Shown here: piece after piece, positions 1-6,863 of the stretch
Position numbering within the stretch: the stretch's first letter is position 1
Layout of the letters: the number at the start of each line of letters is the position of its first letter
Assembly (NCBI GenBank): GCA_964431685.1
Contig: CAYSLA010000145.1
Location: 1-8,890, forward strand
Source: CAYSLA01 sp964431685
Lineage (GTDB): Bacteria > Armatimonadota > UBA5829
Direction of reading: 5' to 3'
Length of the DNA: 8,890 nt
Notes under the pieces: generated by a model
What the model saw: the letters and a program-made list of their open reading frames with translations, nothing else
Databases searched by the model: none
Told to the model about the DNA's origin: nothing
Position numbers and translations under genes: made by a program

Positions 1-12
1 CCAAATCGAACC

Positions 13-41
13 TTGCGCTTGCGAACTAGTAATGGTATAAT
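13..41 (+). promoter_or_regulatory. sigma70-type promoter of the iclR-led operon
   Basis: A perfect -10 hexamer TATAAT lies at 36-41. TTGCGC at 13-18 is a weaker -35 (TTG conserved, 3 of 6 bases) at the ideal 17-base spacing. Transcription would start near position 48, about 35 bases before the IclR start codon. No other convincing promoter was seen within the plus-strand gene run, where most genes overlap or lie within a few tens of bases of each other, so this one probably drives the whole set. The match is seen directly; use in vivo is inferred. Confidence 0.65.
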
Positions 42-48
42 CCTACCG

Positions 49-64
49 CTGGAACGCCTTCCAG
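49..64. promoter_or_regulatory. palindromic candidate IclR operator (CTGGAA-CGCC-TTCCAG)
   Basis: A perfect inverted repeat has 6-base arms, CTGGAA at 49-54 and TTCCAG at 59-64, around the 4-base centre CGCC. It starts 7 bases after the -10 box, so it covers the expected transcription start and early leader. The half-sites TGGAA/TTCCA are the same as in the known E. coli IclR box (TGGAAATNATTTCCA), with a 4-base rather than 5-base centre. The position suggests autoregulation by the IclR-family protein encoded immediately downstream. It could instead act as a small RNA hairpin in the 5' leader. Confidence 0.5.
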
Positions 65-84
65 GTTATGGATGAATACAAACA

Positions 85-930
85 ATGGACAAAACAATAA
101 TCGCCGATGTTCCTGTGCGTTCGCTAAAGAAAGCCCTTGATCTGCTTGATCTTGTTATCGAAGCAGACTCATCACAGCACGGTGCTTCGCTTGCCGCTTT
201 AGCGGAACGGATGCAGATGCCCGCCAACTCAGTGCATAACCTTCTGAAGACAATGACCGCCTGCGGCTATGTGAGCAAGAGCAGTCACGGTATCTATACG
301 CTGGGAGTCAAGTGCAGACAACTGGGAGTGGTGAACCGGCTTAGTGCTGACCGGTTGAAAGTCGCACTGGTGACGCGGCTAGAGCAGCTTGCTGACGAAA
401 CGGGGGAAGCCTGTCTGCTAGCTGTGCTATTGAATGGCATTCGCATTGTGGCAGCGCGTGTAGACAGCACGAAAGCCATCCAAGTGGCGTTATCCTATAC
501 AGAGAACACTCCATTCTTTGCGAAAGCGACGGGACGTATTCTCGCCGCCGGTGCCGATCCGGAGGAGCTAACTCATATCCTCAGTCGCCACGGAATGCCG
601 GGGGCGGCATGGGATGGCATCTCAACGGAGGCCGACCTGCAAGAAGCCCTGGAACGCGTGCGTCGTCAAGGCTGGTGTCAGGTTGACGCACCCGAGGAGG
701 GACTTATCGGACTTGCATGCCCGGTGATGGGAACGAATGGGGCATTCGCTGCTGCTTTGGGCGTCTATGCGCCCGCATTCCGCTTGACCGCGGATAGGAG
801 CCGGAAGCTGGTAGAGCAGATGCGTCTCTTCGCCGCTACCTTACCGGACCTGTTTCCCAGCGATTTCGCGACTCTGTTATCGAAGACTGACGTTGTTCTA
901 CGGAGTGCTGCCAAGGAGGATACTCGATGA
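85..930 (+). CDS. IclR-family transcriptional regulator
   Basis: This 281-residue protein has the standard IclR layout and length. An N-terminal winged helix-turn-helix covers roughly residues 12-75: a first helix around SLKKALDLLDLV, then SLAALAERMQMPANSVHNLL as the HTH, then a wing around GIYTLG. A C-terminal effector-binding domain covers about 90-255, with the family-like segments FFAKATGRILAA and a late glycine/alanine-rich strand (GAFAAALGVYAP). Family members bind small metabolites and control adjacent catabolic genes as repressors or activators. The ATG at 85 is chosen because the two upstream ATGs (68 and 72) are out of frame; the Shine-Dalgarno signal is weak. Its stop overlaps the next gene by ATGA (927-930), so the regulator and first enzyme are translationally coupled. 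A palindrome near its promoter is a likely target. The effector is unknown; a sugar acid is a reasonable guess from context. Confidence 0.93.
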   Translation: MDKTIIADVPVRSLKKALDLLDLVIEADSSQHGASLAALAERMQMPANSVHNLLKTMTACGYVSKSSHGIYTLGVKCRQLGVVNRLSADRLKVALVTRLEQLADETGEACLLAVLLNGIRIVAARVDSTKAIQVALSYTENTPFFAKATGRILAAGADPEELTHILSRHGMPGAAWDGISTEADLQEALERVRRQGWCQVDAPEEGLIGLACPVMGTNGAFAAALGVYAPAFRLTADRSRKLVEQMRLFAATLPDLFPSDFATLLSKTDVVLRSAAKEDTR

Positions 931-1997
931 CAGGAACAGAACGAGTCTTGCGCGCGCTGGCGTTCCAGCCGACCGACCGGGTGCCTGTAGTTGGCGGATT
1001 TGTGCGGCATCCGCAGTTTCTGGCCCAGATGGCAGGGACGACAATGGACGCCTTCTGGGCCGAGCCAAAGAGCGTGGCTATCCGTGCTTTCCGCAACCTT
1101 GGCGTGGACTGCATCATCGGACTGATCTTGCCCAGTGCGGACTCGGCAAGCGGTGCCCAGGTGAGCATGCACCAGTCGAGCCGGTTCGACTCGCCGGAGG
1201 CTGTGCTCAAGGAGATCGAGAATCTGCCCGGCCTCGAGGAACTGCGGCGCCAAGTGGACATGCAGGACTGCTACGAAACGTTCCTCAAGACCTATCGCGA
1301 AGGGCAGGCAGCCATTGGCGACGACATCCTGTGGCTGCCCAACCGCTTCGGCTGCCTGGCGAAGTTCCAGAACGAGGGCCATTTCGGCGCCGAGAACTAT
1401 TACATGGCCCTGGCGCTCTATCCCGAGGCTATGGAGCGGTTCTTCGCCTACTCCGGCGAACACGCCTACCTCATGAACCTCGCCCACGCCCGCGCCATCG
1501 TCGAGCACGGCCTGCCGAGGATCATCTGGGCTGGACAGGATGCCTGTGATAACCGCGGGCCGTACATCGCTCCGGAAAAGATGAACGAAATCTACATCCG
1601 CCACGTCAAACGCTCGCTCGAACCGCTCAAGGCCATAGGTGTCGGGGTGCTCTGGCATGCCGACGGCAACATCGCGCCTATCGCGCCGCACCTGCTCGCT
1701 GCCGGGGCGGACGGCTTTCAGGGTCTGCAGGAGACCATCGAAACCAGGGTTGACGTCGCCGCGCTCCGCGAGTTCAAGACCCTCGATGGCAAACCGCCGG
1801 TGATCGTGGGCAGTGTCTCGAGCGTCACAACTATGCCCTTCGGCACGCCGGAGGATGTCCGCGCCGAGGTGCGGCGCTGCCAGGCGCTAGCAGCGGCCAA
1901 AGGCGGCGGCTGGCTGCTGAACTTCTCATCGTCGCTCGGTCCAGAAGTGCCAGTCGAGAACATTCAGACATTCTTCGAGGAGGCAGCAGGCAAGTGA
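927..1997 (+). CDS. URO-D superfamily protein (uroporphyrinogen decarboxylase-like), copy 1
   Basis: This 356-residue soluble protein has the uroporphyrinogen decarboxylase/MtaA TIM-barrel fold. Family signs are the start ERVLRALAFQPTDRVPV, a GQD...RGPYIAPE segment (about 203-217), WHADGNI (243-249), GTPEDVRAEV (306-315) and the terminal VPVENIQTF. It is not a haem-pathway HemE: it stands in a catabolic operon beside a second divergent copy. Superfamily relatives include methyltransferases acting on corrinoid proteins or coenzyme M, whose zinc site uses a His-x-Cys motif and a later Cys. Here the His-x-Cys position reads HAD (244-246) and the late segment SSSLGPEVP has no Cys, so classic MtaA zinc chemistry is unlikely. 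Substrate unknown. It overlaps iclR by 4 bases and the next gene by 4 bases (GTGA). GAGGATACTCG before its ATG gives a good ribosome site. Confidence 0.85.
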   Translation: MTGTERVLRALAFQPTDRVPVVGGFVRHPQFLAQMAGTTMDAFWAEPKSVAIRAFRNLGVDCIIGLILPSADSASGAQVSMHQSSRFDSPEAVLKEIENLPGLEELRRQVDMQDCYETFLKTYREGQAAIGDDILWLPNRFGCLAKFQNEGHFGAENYYMALALYPEAMERFFAYSGEHAYLMNLAHARAIVEHGLPRIIWAGQDACDNRGPYIAPEKMNEIYIRHVKRSLEPLKAIGVGVLWHADGNIAPIAPHLLAAGADGFQGLQETIETRVDVAALREFKTLDGKPPVIVGSVSSVTTMPFGTPEDVRAEVRRCQALAAAKGGGWLLNFSSSLGPEVPVENIQTFFEEAAGK

Positions 1998-3148
1998 ACA
2001 CGGAAGTAATGACTTCAAGAGAACGCATCCTCTACGCTATGCGCGGAGGCCAACCTGACCGGGTGCCCGTGCAACTCGGCATCTTGTCCATTGCCCCGAT
2101 TTTCTCCAGATCAACTTTCTGGGACGTTCACTATTATAACAAGTTCGACCTGGCCGAGCTGATGGTGCAGATGGTCAACGAATTCGACTTCGACGGCTAT
2201 CTCTACACATACATGGGCGCCCGCATCAAAAACGACAAGCGGAAGGTGAAGAGCGAGGTGGTGAGACAGGACGCCGAATTCATCGTCCAGCGCACCACGA
2301 TCGAAACGCCCGGAGGAACCCTGTGGGCAGAGCGCGCGTTCCCCAGGACGGAGGTGCCGACCACCACCCGGGGCCTGGTCAAGACGGCCGGGGATTTCAA
2401 ACTTTACCTCGAATACTGCCTGCCCGGTCCGGCTGCTTTGGAATGGGATACGGCGCCAATCGAGCGCAGCAAGACATTGCTGGGCGATCATGGCGCGGTG
2501 GCGGCGACACAGCAGAACTTGCCCGGCCTGCATGCCCTTATTGGCGTCTTCGACGGCAAGCTCGAGGCGGCCACCTATTTCATGATGGATCATCCGGACT
2601 TGATGGAGGAGTATCGCCAGCGTCAGGAAGCCATCCTGCTGGCAGGTCTGGAACGGGCTTTGGCGGCGAAACCGGATTACGTAGAATTCAGCAATTCCGG
2701 GATGCTGACCCTATCGAATCCCGAATGGGTACGCCAGTTAGCGCTACCGACCCTCAAGAAAGGAACCCGGATGTGCCGCGAGGCGGGCATCCCCTCCGAA
2801 CTCCACTGCTGCGGCAAGGAGCGCCTGGTGATTGAAATGGTCTGTGAAGAGGGCATCGAGCTTGATAGCATCAACCCGCTCCAGCCGCCGCCCATGGGCG
2901 ATTGCGATCTGCCGGAGGTCAAGCGGACCTTCGGCAAGCGGCTGTGTTTGAAGGGCAACGTGGGCGTCACGGAGCCGATGCTCACCGGCACCCCGGCCGA
3001 CGTCGAGAAGGATGTCATCCGCTGCCTGGAGGCTGCCAAGGCCGGCGGTGGCTACATTCTTTTCACCGAGGAAGGTTTGGGCGCAAACACGCCGTTCGAG
3101 AACATCAGAAAGTATGTTGAGGTCGGTAAGCGCGAAGGAAAATACTGA
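1994..3148 (+). CDS. URO-D superfamily protein, copy 2 (MtaA-like methyltransferase candidate)
   Basis: This second URO-D-fold protein has 384 residues and is clearly divergent from its neighbour. It opens with SRERILYAMRGGQPDRVPVQ and ends with TGTPADVEKDV (331-341), GGGYILF (351-357) and NTPFENIRKY. LHCCG (270-274) supplies the His-x-Cys pair (H271, C273) seen in zinc-dependent corrinoid/coenzyme M methyltransferases such as MtaA, and GNVG (321-324) matches their GN(V/I)D-like turn. The third zinc ligand, a Cys before the tP.eNi motif in MtaA, is not present: that stretch reads TEEGLGANTP. It may therefore be a methyltransferase with an altered site or something else. The GTG at 1994 overlaps the previous stop (GTGA), with GAGGAGG 10 bases upstream. 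An in-frame ATG at 2009 is an alternative start. Confidence 0.83.
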   Translation: MNTEVMTSRERILYAMRGGQPDRVPVQLGILSIAPIFSRSTFWDVHYYNKFDLAELMVQMVNEFDFDGYLYTYMGARIKNDKRKVKSEVVRQDAEFIVQRTTIETPGGTLWAERAFPRTEVPTTTRGLVKTAGDFKLYLEYCLPGPAALEWDTAPIERSKTLLGDHGAVAATQQNLPGLHALIGVFDGKLEAATYFMMDHPDLMEEYRQRQEAILLAGLERALAAKPDYVEFSNSGMLTLSNPEWVRQLALPTLKKGTRMCREAGIPSELHCCGKERLVIEMVCEEGIELDSINPLQPPPMGDCDLPEVKRTFGKRLCLKGNVGVTEPMLTGTPADVEKDVIRCLEAAKAGGGYILFTEEGLGANTPFENIRKYVEVGKREGKY

Positions 3149-3165
3149 CCTGTGAAGGAGATACA

Positions 3166-4197
3166 ATGTCCGATACAACTGATACGGCTATTCCCATCCA
3201 TCGTGGCATGACATTTGGCTTCTACGCGCGTAATGGCTATTACGGCTCGGAGGAGGCGCGGCAGCAGGTTGACAAGATAAAGAAACTCAATGTCGAATGG
3301 GTTTGTGTTGTCAGCATCGTTTTGCAGGAATCGTTGATGAGCTGTCGCCAGTTCCGCGACTTCAAGATGACGCCTGCCGACGACGAACTGCGCGATATCA
3401 TAGACTACATCCACACGAAAGGGATGAAAGTCCAGCTCCGTCCTATGCTGGAGTGCTGGGACGGCACCCAGCGCTACCACATCAGCTTCCCGGGCAACGG
3501 TGAGATTATGCCCGGAAAGCCGATCACCTACGAAAGCCGCTGGTTCGAGAGCATGACCGAGCGCACCTTGCACTACGCCCGGCTGGCTACCCGAGCTGGT
3601 TGTGAAGCGTATGGACTGGACAGCGAACTCGACCACATCGTCCACTTCAACGATCAGTGGAAGAAAGTCGTCGCTGCCGCGCGCAGCGTCTTCACGGGGC
3701 ACCTGACCAGCTGTCACACACGGAGCGCGGATTTCCTCCAGCAGCTCAAGTGCTCAGATCACTCGTGGCGCGATCTTGATTCGCTCGGGACTAGTTTCTA
3801 CGACCCGGTTTCTGACAAGCCCGGTGCTACCAAGGAGGAGATGATGCACTTCCTTCAGGAGTCGCTGGCATACCATCGCCAGGTCGCCGAGAAATACGGC
3901 AAGCCCTACTATTTCGGGGAGTGCGGCTGTTGTGCAACTGCGGGCGCGACGATGCTGCCCTACTATTGGGGCAACCCCGGCGGCTACGATGGTGAGGAGC
4001 AGGCCAGGTTCATGGATGCCGTGCTCGAGACCTTCTGGCCGGAGCCCTGGTGGATGGGGATGTACTGGTGGAAGTGGGATGAACAGAACTACCGCCCGCA
4101 GTTCCATGACGACCCGCGAGGCGATAAGGGTTTCACCATCGATGGAAAACCCGCCGCCGAGGTGATGAAATGCTGGTACGGCAGAACGGATCGGTGA
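3166..4197 (+). CDS. GH113-like TIM-barrel glycoside hydrolase, cytoplasmic
   Basis: The protein has 343 residues and no signal peptide or membrane segment. It resembles glycoside hydrolase family 113 (beta-mannanase-like, clan GH-A). A proposed acid/base is E154 in YGLDSELDH at the end of one barrel strand. A proposed nucleophile is E252 in KPYYFGECGC, and the late aromatic strand GMYWWKWDEQNY (298-309) would line the sugar site. The early RGMTFGFYARNGYY and the KVQLRPMLECWDG strand (88-100) fit the same barrel. The roughly 100-residue spacing between the two glutamates fits a retaining clan GH-A enzyme. The absence of a secretion signal suggests it acts on oligosaccharides already imported. 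AAGGAG (3155-3160) lies 5 bases before the ATG, 17 bases after the previous stop. The family call comes from motif memory, and the exact substrate cannot be read from sequence. Confidence 0.65.
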   Translation: MSDTTDTAIPIHRGMTFGFYARNGYYGSEEARQQVDKIKKLNVEWVCVVSIVLQESLMSCRQFRDFKMTPADDELRDIIDYIHTKGMKVQLRPMLECWDGTQRYHISFPGNGEIMPGKPITYESRWFESMTERTLHYARLATRAGCEAYGLDSELDHIVHFNDQWKKVVAAARSVFTGHLTSCHTRSADFLQQLKCSDHSWRDLDSLGTSFYDPVSDKPGATKEEMMHFLQESLAYHRQVAEKYGKPYYFGECGCCATAGATMLPYYWGNPGGYDGEEQARFMDAVLETFWPEPWWMGMYWWKWDEQNYRPQFHDDPRGDKGFTIDGKPAAEVMKCWYGRTDR

Positions 4198-4203
4198 GTC
4201 CGT

Positions 4204-5206
4204 ATGGGAAAGATGGCTCGGACCAATTCTGTATGTAAAATTCTGGCCGACGGCTTGGCGTTTCCGGAGGGGCCAGCCTTTGCTCCCGATGCCTCCGTGT
4301 GGATGGTGGAGATGAAAGGCGGAAACCTTTGCCGCTGGGCTGATGGAAGGCTTAGCCGTGTTGCCGTCGGTGGTTTACCGAATGGCATCGCCTTCGATGC
4401 CAGAGGGCGGGTTGTCTTCTGTGACGCCGGACATTGCGCGATTCGCCAGTACGATCCGGAGAGCGACCAGAGTGTCACACTAGCTGATGCTGTGGATGGC
4501 GAACCGCTCTGTAAACCGAATGACTTGGCCTTCGATCCTGCCGGCAACCTGGTTTTCACCTGTCCCGGTGACTCTCGCACCGAGCCGACCGGCTATATCG
4601 CCGGTCTGAAAGCCGATGGTAGTGTGAGGCTGGTCGCATCCGGCTTCTACTTTCCGAATGGCCTGGCATTTGCGCCCGATGGCCTGAATCTCATAGTGGC
4701 AGAGACCCGCCGTCAACGGCTCTGGCGCGGAAAATGGGATGCGGCGAATGCCCGCTGGCTGGCGCCCCGCCCCTGGGCCAGAGTCGGGGGAACAATCGGG
4801 CCGGACGGCATGGCCTTTGCTGAGGACGGCCGGCTCTTCGTCGCCATCTACAGCGGCGGCGCCGTCAAGGTGGTCGCGCCGGACGGGGAATTCGATCAGG
4901 TCACTCCCAGTGCCCGGCGCCAATCCTACTAACTGTGCATTCGATCCCACCGGCCTGCTCGGTCTGGTGGTGACCGAGGCCGAACACGGGCGTTTGCTGA
5001 GATTCAAGCTGGAGTCGAGGTGGCGCGGCGATGTGGAAAGGGGGCTTTCCATTTCAATGGGGGACGATGCTGCCGGTCAAGCCAGATATCAAATGGCGGC
5101 TGGCCGCGCAGATCGGCGTCATCCTGAACTTGACTGCCGGACCCATCACCAAAGCCGCCCCGGAACTCAGCGGGCAGTTGCCGCCCTGGGACTAGAGCCT
5201 CGCTGA
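4204..5206 (+). pseudogene. SMP-30/gluconolactonase-like lactonase, frameshifted
   Basis: This is a six-bladed propeller lactonase of the SMP-30/gluconolactonase/LRE family, which opens sugar lactones to acids. The metal and substrate residues are present: E22 in FPEGPAF, N106 in CKPNDLAFD, N152 in YFPNGLAF and D201 in IGPDGMAF. The first frame stops at 4930-4932 after 242 residues, well short of the usual 290 or so. The next frame continues exactly with PVPGANPTNCAFDPTG and GRLLRFKL. One extra base in the CCC at 4906-4908 explains this: removing one C gives ...QVTPVPGANP. Homology fades near 5011, but the shifted frame stays open to a TGA at 5204-5206, so the true 3' end is unclear and another indel near 5010 is possible. 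It starts 6 bases after the GH gene, with GGTGAG upstream. It probably acts between the dehydrogenase and the dehydratase of this cluster. Confidence 0.8.
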
Positions 5207-6044
5207 GCGATATCCACCGGCGTTTCGCCGAGTGTGGATTCCGGCTATACGCCTTGGAAGGTGACGACGTCGACATGTCCCGCATTAAACTCGGCTTGCC
5301 CGGTCGAGACGAGGATATTGCGAAATACCAGACCATGCCACGCAACATGGGGAAGCTGGATATCCCCGTCCTCTGCTACAACTTCATGGCAGGTGTCGGA
5401 TGGTATCGCACCCGGGTGGACATGCCGGAACGCGGCGGTGCCTTCACCTCCGGCTTCGACACGCGCGAGAAAAGCAGGAGAGGATGTTCCCCTGAAGATC
5501 ACGGCAGGAACATATGTGGAAGAACTACGAGTATTTCATCAAGGCGATTCTACCGGTCGCGGAGGAGGCAGGGGTGCGGATGGGGCTGCATCCCGACGAT
5601 CCTCCGGTCTCGCCTCTGCTCGGTTACAGCCGCATATTGACCAGCGCGGACGCCTACCGACGATCGCTTGGCCTTTCGTTGAGCCCGAGTCATGGCGTCA
5701 CCTTCCGCCAGGCCACATTCAAGGCCATGGGAGAGGATGTGTTCGAACTGATCCCGGTCCTGAATCAAGTTCAGGATGCCGCCCGGATTGTCTTCGGGCA
5801 TTTCCGCGACACTGATGGCACGAAGGAGTGCTTCCGCGAGACTTTTCACGACAACGGCCCGACGGACATGGCTGACTTCCTCGCCGTCTGCCGGGACGCC
5901 GGCCTTGACGTGCTCATCCGGCCCGACCACACCCCGACCATGGCTGGCGAAGACAACACCAATCCCGGCTATGCGATGCATGGCAACCTCTTTGCGGTCG
6001 GGTACATGAAGGGGCTGATGGATGCGCTCCCGATACCTTATTGA
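5067..6044 (+). pseudogene. mannonate dehydratase (UxuA)-like protein, frameshifted three times
   Basis: Relatives dehydrate D-mannonate to 2-keto-3-deoxygluconate in an Mn-dependent TIM barrel. The pieces read in order MLPVKPDIKWRL, then SLSDIHRRFAECGFRLYALE, MSRIKLGLPGRDEDI and LCYNFMAGVGWYRTR, then WKNYEYFIKAILPVAEEAG to the stop. Three single-base insertions split them: near 5191-5197 (in-frame TAG at 5193), in AAAA at 5470-5473, and in GG at 5507-5508. Repairing all three gives about 324 residues with DTREKAGEDVPLKITAEHMWKNY across the last two joins. The metal ligands His (5589-5591, LHPDDPP), His (5799-5801, GHFRD) and Asp (5925-5927, RPDHTP) are present. The usual Cys (TFCQ) is Arg (CGC, 5706-5708). 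An in-frame ATG at 5031 would add 12 residues. The subgroup looks like short UxuA paralogues rather than E. coli UxuA itself, so the substrate may differ. Confidence 0.82.
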
Positions 6045-6052
6045 AGGAGACG

Positions 6053-6831
6053 ATGAGGAACGTGGATCTGATGAGACTCTTTGATTTGTCAGGCAAGACG
6101 GCGTTGGTGACGGGGTCGAGCCGCGGCATCGGAGCGGCAATCGCACTTGGACTAGCCGAGGCCGGCGCGGATTTGGCCGTGCATTATGCCGGTAGCCGCG
6201 TGATCCTCTCGGCAATTTCGGAAGAAATACGTTCCATGGGCCGCCGTTCCACCGCCCTGCCGTGCCGATCTGGGGGAGCCGGGCGAATCCGATCGGCTCT
6301 TTGATGCCGCGGTCAACGCACTTGGCACGATTGACATCCTGGTGTCCAATGTCGCGGTGCAGATTCCGGAACCCTGGCATGCGATCAGCCCTGAGAATTT
6401 CAAGAAAGCAGGTGCGGACGAACTGGCAAAGCGGCTTCGAGCTGATCCAGAAGGCCGCCCCGGGCATGCTTGAACGCGACTGGGGTCGCATCCTGACCAT
6501 CGGTAGCGTGCAGGAGGTCAATCCGCACCCCGATATGGTGGTCTATTCCGCCCTCAAGGCTGCACAGACGCTGATGGTCCGCAACCTCGCGAAGCAGTTT
6601 GCCGCAAGCCGGGTGACGGTCAACAATCTTGCTCCCGGAGTCATTGATACCGATAGAAATCAAAGACGGTTGGCAGACGGCATCTACAAAGCAGAAGTCC
6701 TATCGCTGATTCCGGCTGGTCATACCGGAGATCCGCTGGATTGTGTTGGAGCAGCGCTACTACTGTGCTCAGAGGCAGGCCGGTACATCACTGGGCAGAG
6801 CCTGCTGGTAGACGGCGGTATGAGTTTGTGA
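6053..6831 (+). pseudogene. short-chain dehydrogenase/reductase (SDR), frameshifted twice
   Basis: This is a classical SDR: an NAD(P)-dependent oxidoreductase with a Rossmann fold. FDLSGKTALVTGSSRGIG carries the cofactor motif TGxxxGxG (residues 20-27). Later pieces are IDILVSNVAVQIP, LERDWGRILTIGSVQE with the catalytic Ser, VVYSALKAA with Tyr (6544-6546) and Lys (6556-6558), and the C-terminal ITGQSLLVDGGMSL. Three frames are used in succession. An extra C in CC at 6265-6266 and an extra A in AAA at 6405-6407 explain both shifts; repair gives ALPCDLGEPGES and FKKQVRTNWQSGF, and a protein of about 258 residues, normal for the family. AAGGAG at 6044-6049 overlaps the UxuA-like stop and lies 3 bases before the ATG at 6053; the ATG at 6071 is an alternative. 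In context it would oxidise a sugar or interconvert a keto acid. Confidence 0.85.
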
Positions 6832-6850
6832 GTCCACCATCGATCACTTG

Positions 6851-6857
6851 AGGAGGA
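6851..6857 (+). promoter_or_regulatory. Shine-Dalgarno AGGAGGA deciding the RraA-like start
   Basis: The near-perfect ribosome site AGGAGGA directly abuts an ATG at 6858, too close for initiation. The in-frame ATG at 6864 is 6 bases away, the usual spacing, so it is preferred. A third in-frame ATG at 6870 is 12 bases away. Confidence 0.7.
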
Positions 6858-6863
6858 ATGAAT

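Noticed and set aside
765..1691. 308-codon open frame on the minus strand across the iclR end and first URO-D gene
   Set aside because: It lies opposite two clear plus-strand genes with family motifs, has no recognisable domain, and is a GC-rich antisense shadow.
927..3148. The two URO-D genes as haem biosynthesis (hemE)
   Set aside because: They are two divergent tandem copies in a sugar-catabolic operon with no other tetrapyrrole gene, and their active-site regions differ from HemE.
4900..6410. Programmed +1 ribosomal frameshifting
   Set aside because: Six sites in three unrelated genes share no slippery sequence or stimulatory structure. Known programmed +1 sites occur singly and at specific codons, so error or decay is simpler.
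5550..6521. 323-codon open frame on the minus strand over the UxuA-like and SDR genes
   Set aside because: The plus strand carries unmistakable dehydratase and SDR motifs once frames are repaired, while the minus frame has no domain. Its length only reflects codon bias of the plus genes.
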